Assembly: GCA_050874905.1 (NCBI GenBank)
Contig: JBNMLP010000003.1
Location: 1-64,000 of the forward strand
From: NC2004 sp050874905
GTDB lineage: Bacteria > Bacillota > Clostridia > Lachnospirales > Lachnospiraceae
Direction: 5' to 3'
Length of the DNA stretch: 64,000 nucleotides
Shown here: positions 42,787-50,753 of the stretch, piece after piece
How the letters are laid out: each line of letters begins with the position of its first letter
Position numbering within the stretch: the stretch's first letter is position 1
The notes under the pieces: model-generated
What the model saw: only the letters and a program-made list of their open reading frames with translations
Database searches by the model: none
What the model was told of the DNA's origin: nothing
Program-made: the position numbers and the translations under genes

Positions 42787-44022
42787 GTGGGACATACGTT
42801 AATTGAAAAGATCATAGCGCGCCATACGGATGCGGAGAATATAAAACCGGGAGATATTGTGACGGTACAGGTAGACCGTGTCATGATCCATGATATTTTC
42901 ATTCCGTTTGTGGCAGAAAAATTTGAAGAAATGGGATTTCAAAAGCTCTGGGATCCGGACAAGGTAGTATTGATCTACGATCATTTAGTGCCGACCAGTG
43001 CGGTAGAGGATGTGCGCCATTTTAAGATTGGAGATCAGTTTGCAAAGAAATATGGTCTGACCCATGTCCATCGAAGTGATGGAATCTGTCATCAGTTAAT
43101 GACGGAAGCCGGATATGCAAAGCCGGGAAATATTGTATTTGGAACGGACTCTCACACGACCACTTATGGCTGTGTCGGCTGCTTTTCTTCCGGAATCGGT
43201 TATACCGAGATGGCTTCCATTCTGGGAACCGGGGAAATGTGGATCCGTGTGCCGGAAACGATCAAGGTCGTGATTGATGGAACCCTGCCGGACAATGTGT
43301 ATGCCAAGGATGTCATTTTACGTCTGCTCGGTGATCTGCGCTCTGATGGTGCGACTTATAAGGCGTTGGAGATCAGTGGTTCTGCGGTGGATGCCATGAG
43401 TGTAGCTTCCCGTATGACCATATCCAATATGGCGATCGAGGCCGGTGCAAAGGCATGCCTGTTCCGTCCGGATGAAAAGACTTGTGAGTATTCCAAGGTA
43501 GCTATGGATGAGGTGGATTGGATCTACGGAGATGACGATGCCACTTACTGTAAAGTGATGCATTATGATGCCAAGGATCTTGTTCCAGTCTGTGCCTGTC
43601 CTTCCCAGGTAGACAATATCCATGAGGTGAAGGAGATTGCCGGAACAAAGCTGGATCAGGTATTTATCGGTTCCTGCACGAATGGACGTTTAGAAGATCT
43701 GGAAGTTGCAGCTTCCATCTTAAAGGGAAAGAAGGTAGCCGTGAAGTGTATTATTACTCCGGCAAGCCGTAAGATATATCTGGAAGCGATTGAAAAGGGC
43801 TATATGCAGACTTTGGCAGAGGCAGGATGCATCATTACCCAGCCGGGCTGTGGATTGTGCTGTGGACGAAGCGGTGGAATCTTAACCGATGGGGAGAAGG
43901 TACTTGCAACGAATAACCGCAACTTCTTAGGACGTATGGGTACCTCCAAAGTTGGCATTTATCTGGGATCACCTGCAACTGCGGCAGCTTCTGCCATTGC
44001 GGGCGAGATCGTAATGCCGTAA
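42787..44022 (+). CDS. aconitase-family dehydratase large subunit, pair 2
   Basis: This 411-residue catalytic subunit starts with GTG 14 bp after its small subunit (AAAGGAGG). Cluster ligands lie in IGSCTNGR and CGLCCG; GTDSHTTTYGCVGCFSSG and NNRNFLGRMG are present. Closer than pair 1 to archaeal-type isopropylmalate/2,3-dimethylmalate/homoaconitase enzymes. Which of the two pairs, if either, makes leucine is unclear. Confidence 0.85.
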   Translation: MGHTLIEKIIARHTDAENIKPGDIVTVQVDRVMIHDIFIPFVAEKFEEMGFQKLWDPDKVVLIYDHLVPTSAVEDVRHFKIGDQFAKKYGLTHVHRSDGICHQLMTEAGYAKPGNIVFGTDSHTTTYGCVGCFSSGIGYTEMASILGTGEMWIRVPETIKVVIDGTLPDNVYAKDVILRLLGDLRSDGATYKALEISGSAVDAMSVASRMTISNMAIEAGAKACLFRPDEKTCEYSKVAMDEVDWIYGDDDATYCKVMHYDAKDLVPVCACPSQVDNIHEVKEIAGTKLDQVFIGSCTNGRLEDLEVAASILKGKKVAVKCIITPASRKIYLEAIEKGYMQTLAEAGCIITQPGCGLCCGRSGGILTDGEKVLATNNRNFLGRMGTSKVGIYLGSPATAAASAIAGEIVMP

Positions 44023-44048
44023 TTCATTAAATTTTCCGAAACTGGACG

Positions 44049-44200
44049 GTAACGCCCCTTTGTGGGATCAGGTATTTTTCAGGCACGCTCTCGCTTCGTT
44101 GCACTGCGTAGCGGTGCGTAATGCCCTAAAATACAGGGCATAAGCACCGACGCGTGCAAATGAGCCTGAAAATTTACCTGAAACCCACTGGGGTGATTAC
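44049..44200 (+). ncRNA. large structured element, copy B
   Basis: A long imperfect hairpin of 152 bases, built from paired blocks: GTAACGCCCC/GGGGTGATTAC (outer), GTGGG/CCCAC, CAGGT/ACCTG, TTTTCAGGC/GCCTGAAAA, and inner GCGGTGC plus ATGCCCT (44111-44127) with AGGGCAT plus GCACCG (44135-44149). It carries the box CAGGCACGCTCTCGCT at 44080-44095, identical to copy A. The inner stem GGTGC/GCACC replaces GGTAC/GTACC, and ATGCCCT/AGGGCAT replaces GGATGCC/GGCATCC, so base pairing is kept. It lies 26 bp after the dehydratase operon in sense orientation and lacks a T-run. Confidence 0.6.
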
Positions 44201-44318
44201 GGAAAGGACACGTCAAGATGCATAAAACCAGTCAGGCAATTAGACTTTTAAAAAGCGTAAGTGACAAGTCAATTTCAGGTGCAGCCTTCACGGATGCGTT
44301 GTACTATATATAAAAACT

Positions 44319-44471
44319 ATGTTATTTTTTAGAGAAGAAGATGGAATTGATATAGTGGGAAGAGTAGAGGAAAGATTGGCACCGGATGATCGCAAGTGTT
44401 CATTTGGTGCTTTTCTGTATGAGGAAAGAGGAAGCTTGGTTTTGATGAAATATTTGGCAGAAGCGCAGTAA
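44319..44471 (+). other. short ORF without start signals
   Basis: A 50-codon ORF from ATG 44319 to TAA 44469-44471 has protein-like composition but no ribosome binding site, and it overlaps the Fic-like remnant in another frame. It could be decayed coding sequence. The rest of 44206-44640 shows no intact gene. Confidence 0.25.
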
Positions 44472-44629
44472 TGAAACTTCTTGAATTGAAAGAATCAGGG
44501 GCATCAAAACTTCTTTCCAACTTAGTTCAGGCAGATGTAATTGAACCCGTGTCCGGACACGGAAAAGGAAAATATAAATTTAAAAAATGTAAGTATACCA
44601 TGTCACATTTTCCTCTTAAAGTTGTGTAA
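44444..44629 (+). pseudogene. remnant of a Fic-family C-terminal winged helix
   Basis: One frame with no start reads DEIFGRSAVMKLLELKESGASKLL, then VIEPVSGHGKGKYKFKK, which matches the C-terminal helix-turn-helix found after Fic (AMPylase) domains. The Fic catalytic part is absent. It marks a decayed gene between the dehydratase operon and the sigma factor. Confidence 0.5.
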
Positions 44630-44652
44630 TAAGGTGAAAGGAGGAAGGTTGC

Positions 44653-45213
44653 ATGGAGGATCAAAAAATCGTACAGATGTATTGGGAACGTAAGGAACAG
44701 GCGATCTTGAGCACATCAGAAAAATATGATTCCTACTGCATGACGATTGCAGAAAATATATTAGGAAACAGGGAAGATGCGAAGGAGTGTGTAAATGATG
44801 CTTTGCTGGTACTCTGGAATAAGATCCCGCCGGACAAACCGCAAATGCTTTCTGCCTATCTTGGCAAAATTGTCCGGAATCTTTCCATTAACCGTTATAA
44901 GAAAAACAAGAGAAAAAAGCGTGGTGGTGGTCAACTGCCCTTAGTATTGGAGGAGCTTGAGGAGGTGCTTTCCGGTTCCAGAGGTCTGGAGGAAGAATGG
45001 GAGGAGAACTATCTCTTAGAGTGCATCAATGCTTTTTTAGCGGAATTACCAGAGGAAAAAAGAAAGCTCTTTGTATGCCGATACTGGTATGCAGACAGCA
45101 TAAAAGACATTGCACAGCGGTTTGATATGACGCCCAATCATGTATCGGTAACCTTAAAGAGAATCAGAAAAAAACTGCATGATTATCTGATAGAAAGGGG
45201 ATATGAGCTATGA
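44653..45213 (+). CDS. ECF-type RNA polymerase sigma factor
   Basis: This 186-residue sigma factor has region 2 (about 20-85, AENILGNREDAKECVNDALLVLWNKI) and region 4 helix-turn-helix (about 125-180, YADSIKDIAQRFDMTPNHVSVTLKRIRKKL), joined by a Lys/Arg-rich linker. GGAGGAAGG precedes the start. It overlaps the downstream membrane gene by 4 bp, the usual sigma/anti-sigma pairing. Confidence 0.87.
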   Translation: MEDQKIVQMYWERKEQAILSTSEKYDSYCMTIAENILGNREDAKECVNDALLVLWNKIPPDKPQMLSAYLGKIVRNLSINRYKKNKRKKRGGGQLPLVLEELEEVLSGSRGLEEEWEENYLLECINAFLAELPEEKRKLFVCRYWYADSIKDIAQRFDMTPNHVSVTLKRIRKKLHDYLIERGYEL

Positions 45214-45914
45214 AAGAAGAAAAACTTCTGGAAGTGATGGACGGGATCAGAGAGGATTACATTGCTGAGGCAAGAACCGGCAATCCAAAGAAACGGAGTA
45301 AAAAGCTGTTCCCACTTGTGGCGTGTATGGTATTTTTATTTGTGGTAGCTGCATTTGTGATGCCGCACGTTCAAAAAGGATCTTCTTACAAAGCCGTGGC
45401 AGCAGAAAAGGGAAAAGAAGAAATACAGCTTGGAGCAACGATGCCGAGTATTCTTTATTATGGAGCAGGTCAGGTCATTATGTATGATTACATCGGAATC
45501 TGGGTGTATGATCTGAAACAGGAACAACTGATCGGATTTTGCGATTTCAGACCGTTACAAATGACGCAGATACAAGGAGAACCCTGTGTATTTGTAGATG
45601 CATCAACGGATGGAAAATATGTGCGCTTTTACAAATCTGATGGAAGCATCAAATACTTATATGATGTAAAGAAAGACAGTTATAAAGAGGTGGATGATTA
45701 TGATAAAACGCTGTCGTGGAAGTTTACTTTAGAGGATGTAACAGAAACGCATCGGCTTTCTGATCATAGTGAAACTTACAAAATTGGAGCAGATTCCTAT
45801 TTATCCTATAAGATTGAGCCGGAAGGCGATGAAACTATAAGATACAAAGACCTGATCCTTGTGCTGGAAAAAGCAGGCAAAAAAACCACATATCGTCCTT
45901 TCACTGTAAAATAA
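45210..45914 (+). CDS. single-pass membrane protein, putative anti-sigma factor
   Basis: This 234-residue protein has a cytoplasmic N-terminus of about 30 residues, one helix (about 33-51, LFPLVACMVFLFVVAAFVM) and an extracytoplasmic beta-rich domain. The topology and its overlap with the sigma gene suggest it holds the sigma factor and senses an external signal. No ZAS-type zinc motif is visible, so the role is by context only. Confidence 0.65.
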   Translation: MKEEKLLEVMDGIREDYIAEARTGNPKKRSKKLFPLVACMVFLFVVAAFVMPHVQKGSSYKAVAAEKGKEEIQLGATMPSILYYGAGQVIMYDYIGIWVYDLKQEQLIGFCDFRPLQMTQIQGEPCVFVDASTDGKYVRFYKSDGSIKYLYDVKKDSYKEVDDYDKTLSWKFTLEDVTETHRLSDHSETYKIGADSYLSYKIEPEGDETIRYKDLILVLEKAGKKTTYRPFTVK

Positions 45915-45917
45915 AAC

Positions 45918-45974
45918 AAAAAGTGTTCTCTCCTTATCAGGCAGTTGCCCGGTATGGAGAAGAACACTTTTTTT
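45918..45974. terminator. terminator between the anti-sigma gene and the second heptad gene
   Basis: AAAAAGTGTTCT plus CTCC (45918-45933) pairs with GGAG plus AGAACACTTTTT (45957-45974) around a GC-rich loop, with T-runs at the end. It works for both converging genes. Confidence 0.88.
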
Positions 45975-46002
45975 GTAATGAGTTTTAGAAATCAGTTATC
46001 CT

Positions 46003-47922
46003 TTATTTGGAAAATAAATTTTTGAATTTATCTAACATCGTCTGTTTGGTTTCTTTTGAAACTTCTACCGTTTCTACTTCCTTTTTTTCAATCTTTGGTG
46101 TCTGTAATACGAATAATACAGAGGTAACCTCTTTGTTTTTATCAGAAACGAAAGAAGTACAGGCAATATCTTTTCCGGTATATTCCGCAATCTTGTCATC
46201 AATGGTCTCGTTCATTTCGTCTTCCATTCCATCTGTTTTTTCATAAAATTCCCTGCTCTTATCAGCCAGCTCACTGGTACCGTCACTTAAAGTAGTAAGA
46301 CTTTGTGCAAGGGCATTTGTTCCCTTTGCCATGCGGTTTGTTCCGGTATAAAGCTCTTTGGTGCCGCTTACTGCTTTGGCAGAACCTTTCACAATTTCCT
46401 GATAGCCCTTTTGCAATTTTGCTACTCCGGCCGTGTACTCTGTGATGCCGCTATCCAGCTTGCGGTAGTTTTCCACCAGTGTGTTGATCCCGGCCTGTAA
46501 CGTGGTAAGATTTACTGCCAGTGAGGAGAGGGAGGTTACCATTGACTGGATACTTGCATCAAAGGTTTCATAATTGTTTTGCAGGGCGATTGCACCGGTT
46601 CGTAATGTTCCGGTGGACGGATCAAGGGCGGCATCCATTCCGTTGATGAGTGTATTGCTTCCCTGGATATAGGCTTTGTCAGCGTTTAACAGAGCGACAA
46701 TAGAATCGGTACCCGGAATCTGCTTTAATGCGGTACAGGCTGCATCATGCTGGTTGATATAAGCATCCATATCGGTAATTCCTGCCGCCGTTAAGGATTG
46801 CTGGTAGGTGGTGATGCTGTTGTCCATCGTGGCAAGCCCGGCGGTTAAGGACTGGATTCCCTGTTTGATCTGTGTGGAAGAGGAGGCGAGTGTTGTAAGT
46901 GCCTCGGTATCCATCTCAATTCCTGATACTGCTGTCTGTATGGTGGTCAATGCCGTTAAGGTCTGTTTGGAGCCACTTTTCAGTTTTTTCGATTTTTTAT
47001 TCAATGTTTTTAAGGATGCATTCACCGTTTTGATTCCCTTGTTTAAGGAGGTGACTCCGGATTTTAATGAGCCGGTTCCTTTTTTTAAGGAAGCGGATGC
47101 TTCGTTTAACTGGGTGGCACCGGTTGTGATCTTTTTTGTCCCTGTATGAACGTTTTCTGCGCCTTCACTTAACTGTTTTGTGGCAGATTCCAATGTAGAG
47201 AGTGTGTCGGTCAGTTCACTGGTATCAAGATCAATGTTTAAATTTAACTGCATGGCATTGATCGAGATCGGATCCATCTCAAAGTCTGTGACGTTGGCAG
47301 TGATGGTATAGTCCGCTCCCTTGCCCGGAAGGGTAATATAGGAAAGCTGTTTATTGCCGCCTACATTGGAAATGGTAGCGTCTTTTGCTTTGATGTCGCT
47401 GCAGGTTTTGGCATCCAGTGTAACAGTAGACTGAAGCGCAAAGCCTTTGTAAAAATTCTCATCTCCCGCATTATTTTTTTTGATGGAAAGCTTGATCTTT
47501 AAGGCACCGTTTGCACCTGCCAGCTCGTCTGCCTGTACTTGCCTGCCGTTTAAATAGTAATGGATGGAAATGTTCCAGGGAAGTTCTTTATTGCTTAAAT
47601 TTCCCTGATAATAAAGGGAGTCGGCGTCCGAGTGAATCCGTATGGTTCCATTTCCCTCTGTAATGGCATCGTTGCTGGTAAGATTTTTCACACTGTCGTA
47701 ATTGCCATAGTCAATGATGTCTCCGGTGTCAAACCGGTTTACGACATAGAGCTTGTCGGTAGAACCGGAGGAAGAGAGGTTCGCATAGACGATCTCTTCT
47801 TTTTTTGTGCTGCTTTCTGCTGCAAAGGAAGGAAGGGTTGTGTAACCTGCGAGCAGTCCGATCATGGTGATCGAAAGGATGCGGGTGGTTGTTTTTTTCG
47901 TGATACGGTAGTTTTTATTCAT
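46003..47922 (-). CDS. secreted XXXLXXG-heptad protein, second copy
   Basis: This 639-residue paralogue of the protein at 26354-28669 has a signal helix (about 12-32), a beta-rich N-terminal domain (about 40-230) and heptads such as LSEGAENVHTG, LKKGTGSLKSG and LQKGYQEIVKG. There is no terminal permease region. The start at 47922 has AGGAGGTATTT upstream and overlaps the end of the MMPL gene by 8 bp, so translation is coupled. Confidence 0.8.
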   Translation of the reverse strand: MNKNYRITKKTTTRILSITMIGLLAGYTTLPSFAAESSTKKEEIVYANLSSSGSTDKLYVVNRFDTGDIIDYGNYDSVKNLTSNDAITEGNGTIRIHSDADSLYYQGNLSNKELPWNISIHYYLNGRQVQADELAGANGALKIKLSIKKNNAGDENFYKGFALQSTVTLDAKTCSDIKAKDATISNVGGNKQLSYITLPGKGADYTITANVTDFEMDPISINAMQLNLNIDLDTSELTDTLSTLESATKQLSEGAENVHTGTKKITTGATQLNEASASLKKGTGSLKSGVTSLNKGIKTVNASLKTLNKKSKKLKSGSKQTLTALTTIQTAVSGIEMDTEALTTLASSSTQIKQGIQSLTAGLATMDNSITTYQQSLTAAGITDMDAYINQHDAACTALKQIPGTDSIVALLNADKAYIQGSNTLINGMDAALDPSTGTLRTGAIALQNNYETFDASIQSMVTSLSSLAVNLTTLQAGINTLVENYRKLDSGITEYTAGVAKLQKGYQEIVKGSAKAVSGTKELYTGTNRMAKGTNALAQSLTTLSDGTSELADKSREFYEKTDGMEDEMNETIDDKIAEYTGKDIACTSFVSDKNKEVTSVLFVLQTPKIEKKEVETVEVSKETKQTMLDKFKNLFSK

Positions 47923-49984
47923 GGGAAATACCTCCTTTTTGTTTTTTTCTGGTGAGATGCTCTTTGATCCAGTCATAGGAAATGAGCAGTCCCGGTAAGA
48001 CGAACAGTACGCTCAGCAGAGAGCAGATTGTTCCTTTTCCAAGCAGATAGCCAAGCTGTGACAGCAGACCATGTGTGGAAATTTTTCCTAATAAGAAACC
48101 TACGACGGTCAGTACGGTTCCGGATGTCAGGATGGATGCGGTGACATGGGAAAGGGTTGCTACAATGCTGTCCTTTCGGGAAAGAGTCTGACGGTTTTCG
48201 TAGTAACGGTTTGTAAGCAGGATGGCATAATCTACGGTTGCACCAAGCTGTACCGAGCTGATGATCAGGTATGCAATATAAAAGATCGGCTGATCCAGAT
48301 AGTACGGAATGGACATGTTGATCCACACGGCGGTTTCAATCGTAGCAACCAATATGACCGGAAGTACGAGAGAGCGCATCGTGAGCAGCAGGACGACAAA
48401 AACTGCTCCGATCGCAAGCAGATTTACTTTTTGCATATCGGCGGTTACAGTGTCCATCAGATCGTAGGTGCTGACACCTTCTCCTGCCAGATAGTAGCTG
48501 TCAGGATAGTAGTGCTCTGCAGTTTCCCGGATCTTTTCGACCAGAGAAAAGGTTTCTTCCCCTTCGTATGCGGCCTTTACTGTAAGTACCATCCGGCTGT
48601 AGTGGTCGGATTCCAGTTTCTTTAAGGTGTCAGAATCGACATAATCGTAAGGAACCTCTGCCCCTGCCTGATCGACAAAGGAAATAATGGAAGATACTTC
48701 TTTGATCTTGTGCAGCGCATCCGAAAGTTCCGTTTCCGTTGCGGTATCTCCTTTTTTCACGAGCAGAACATAGGTGTCGCTTTTACCAAAGCTATCTTCG
48801 ATCGCGGCGGTGTCATCTCCCAGTGTGGTACCTTTGCCGAAAATGTGGGAGGCACCGAAGTAATAGTCATTATGCACGCTGGCAAGGTAGGATGGTGCAA
48901 TGAGCAGCAGGAAAATCACGCAAAGGGGCAGTGTGATCTTCTGAATGACACGTCCAAAACGCCGGAAACTCGGAAGAAATGGACGGTGTTTTGTTTTGTC
49001 CATCAGATCACAAAACAGCAAGATCACTCCCGGCATAAATAAAAATACCGTGAGCAGACTGATGGCGATTCCTTTTGCCAATGCAAAGCCAAGATCCGGA
49101 CCAATCTGAAAACGCATGAGTGTCAGTGCCAGAAAGCCGATGACGGTTGTCAGTCCACTTGATAAAATGGAAGAGGTGGAGCTTGTCAAAGCGTGCAGCA
49201 TAGCTTCTTCTTTTGTGCCATGCTCCTGTTTCCTGCATTCTTCAAAACGATGGATCAGAAATACAGAGTAATCAAGTGAGACCGCAAGCTGTAAAATATT
49301 TCCCGCGGCATTGGTGACAAATGAGATCTCTCCAAAGATCAGATTTGATCCGGCATTGATCGCGACAGCGAATCCAAGTCCGATCAATACAACAATGGGT
49401 TCCGCCCATGAGGTAGTGGTAAGCATCAGAACGAAGAAGGTGAACAATACACCGATCACGGCAATCTTTTTTATTTCGGATACCGTGCTGTTTGTTGCTA
49501 CGGCAGTGCTCACTGCAGATCCGGTCATGGCATTGTCATTTCCGATCAGTTTGCGGATGTCGGCCACCGCTTTAATATTTTTATCTTCTTCAATGGTCAC
49601 CAGAAACAGGGCATTGCCATCCTTGTAATAAGTGGATATGGTATCTTCGTCCTGTGTTTCCAAGGGGACAGTAAGATCCACCACATCGTCGAGCCATGTG
49701 ACGTCGGATACTCCGTCAATTTTCAGAAGCTTCTCTTTATAAGATAATGCTTCTGTTAGGGAAACATCCTTTACCATGACACGGGCGTTCGGGATTCCGC
49801 CAGAAAATTCTTCCTTCATTTTATCAAGCGATACTGTGGAAGGAGAATCCTTTGGCAGGTAAGAATTCATATCATAGTTGACCTGAATCTTTGTTTTGGC
49901 TGCTAAGGAAAGCAAAAGCAGAACGCAAAATACCAGCAGAATCATTTTTCTGTGTTTGATTATGTGTTTGTAAAAGGTTTCCAA
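47915..49984 (-). CDS. MMPL/RND-superfamily exporter, second copy
   Basis: This 689-residue two-repeat exporter has sterol-sensing-like helices in each half (LQLAVSLDYSVFLIHRF and VQLGATVDYAILLTNRY). It starts with TTG at 49984 behind AAGGAGATG. It is paired with the heptad protein downstream and a divergent TetR gene upstream. It probably moves a hydrophobic or amphipathic compound; the substrate is unknown. Confidence 0.88.
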   Translation of the reverse strand: METFYKHIIKHRKMILLVFCVLLLLSLAAKTKIQVNYDMNSYLPKDSPSTVSLDKMKEEFSGGIPNARVMVKDVSLTEALSYKEKLLKIDGVSDVTWLDDVVDLTVPLETQDEDTISTYYKDGNALFLVTIEEDKNIKAVADIRKLIGNDNAMTGSAVSTAVATNSTVSEIKKIAVIGVLFTFFVLMLTTTSWAEPIVVLIGLGFAVAINAGSNLIFGEISFVTNAAGNILQLAVSLDYSVFLIHRFEECRKQEHGTKEEAMLHALTSSTSSILSSGLTTVIGFLALTLMRFQIGPDLGFALAKGIAISLLTVFLFMPGVILLFCDLMDKTKHRPFLPSFRRFGRVIQKITLPLCVIFLLLIAPSYLASVHNDYYFGASHIFGKGTTLGDDTAAIEDSFGKSDTYVLLVKKGDTATETELSDALHKIKEVSSIISFVDQAGAEVPYDYVDSDTLKKLESDHYSRMVLTVKAAYEGEETFSLVEKIRETAEHYYPDSYYLAGEGVSTYDLMDTVTADMQKVNLLAIGAVFVVLLLTMRSLVLPVILVATIETAVWINMSIPYYLDQPIFYIAYLIISSVQLGATVDYAILLTNRYYENRQTLSRKDSIVATLSHVTASILTSGTVLTVVGFLLGKISTHGLLSQLGYLLGKGTICSLLSVLFVLPGLLISYDWIKEHLTRKKQKGGISHE

Positions 49985-50016
49985 GTCATCATCTCCTTAT
50001 TATCATATTATAATGA

Positions 50017-50042
50017 ACAAATGAAAGATAATTGACATTTGT
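50017..50042. promoter_or_regulatory. putative TetR operator 1
   Basis: ACAAATG - 12 bases - CATTTGT is a 7-bp inverted repeat in the divergent region. It also contains TTGACA. A near copy lies exactly 80 bp further. Confidence 0.65.
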
Positions 50043-50060
50043 TTATTAACGATATAATAT

Positions 50061-50089
50061 GATAAAAGAAATGGTTTTACAATGTACAG
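50061..50089 (-). promoter_or_regulatory. promoter of the second MMPL operon
   Basis: On the minus strand -35-like TTGTAA (about 50078-50083), a 17-bp spacer and -10 TATTAT (about 50055-50060) lie between the two putative operators, so repressor binding to both would block it. Confidence 0.4.
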
Positions 50090-50096
50090 TTAAAAT

Positions 50097-50122
50097 ACAA
50101 ATGAAACTTAATTGACATGTGT
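50097..50122. promoter_or_regulatory. putative TetR operator 2
   Basis: ACAAATG - 12 bases - CATGTGT is a one-mismatch copy of operator 1 with the same inner TAATTGA, 35 bp before the TetR start. Confidence 0.65.
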
Positions 50123-50156
50123 ATAGAAAATGTCCAAACGGAAAGGAGCAGACAGC

Positions 50157-50753
50157 ATGGAGAAAGAAGGCATGGAATCCAAAACGGATCTGCGGGTGAT
50201 AAAGACGAGAAAGGCACTTTTGGATGCCTTTTTGCAGATGTTAGAGGAGAAACGGTTTGAGAATATTACGGTAAATGAATTGTGTGAGCGTGCGATGGTG
50301 CGGCGCGCTACCTTTTATAAGCATTTTATGGATAAGTATGATTTTTTCTCGTACTTTGTCCGGAGTGTCCAGCAGGAATTTACCAACGAATGTCGAAAGC
50401 ATAAGAAGGATGAAAATCTGGTTTCTTACTGTGGCTATCTTTCCGGCGAATGTATCCGTTTTCTGACCGAGCATCATAAGCTGGTGGAAAATGTGGTAGA
50501 GAGCAGCATGCTTTATACGGTTCTGGAATTGTTTCAGGAGGAGATTTATAAAAATCTTCTGTTAAAGATGCAGCAATTATATGAGAATAAAAAAAGTGAC
50601 AACTCGATGCGGCTTAGTGTTTCCTTTTATACCGGAGGATTGCTCCAGGTGATAAAGGATTGGATACTAAGCGGCGGGGAGCTGTCAAAAGAACAATTAT
50701 TAGCAGAAATGAAAACGATCACGACTGCTTTTTTTGCAGAGGAATCAGACTGA
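50157..50753 (+). CDS. TetR-family regulator of the second MMPL locus
   Basis: This 198-residue regulator has an N-terminal helix-turn-helix (VIKTRKALLDAFLQMLEEK, then VNELCERAMVRRATFYKHF) and a C-terminal TetR_C-like helical domain. It is divergent from the MMPL operon, with the paired operators between them. The start at 50157 follows GAAAGGAG. Its end overlaps the convergent xanthine permease gene by 9 bp. Confidence 0.85.
   Translation: MEKEGMESKTDLRVIKTRKALLDAFLQMLEEKRFENITVNELCERAMVRRATFYKHFMDKYDFFSYFVRSVQQEFTNECRKHKKDENLVSYCGYLSGECIRFLTEHHKLVENVVESSMLYTVLELFQEEIYKNLLLKMQQLYENKKSDNSMRLSVSFYTGGLLQVIKDWILSGGELSKEQLLAEMKTITTAFFAEESD

Noticed and set aside
44049..44200. ordinary terminator for the dehydratase operon
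   Set aside because: The hairpin is 152 bases long with several paired blocks and no T-run after it.
47915..47922. frameshift between MMPL and heptad genes
   Set aside because: The 8-bp overlap has a proper stop and a good ribosome binding site, so it is translational coupling of two genes.
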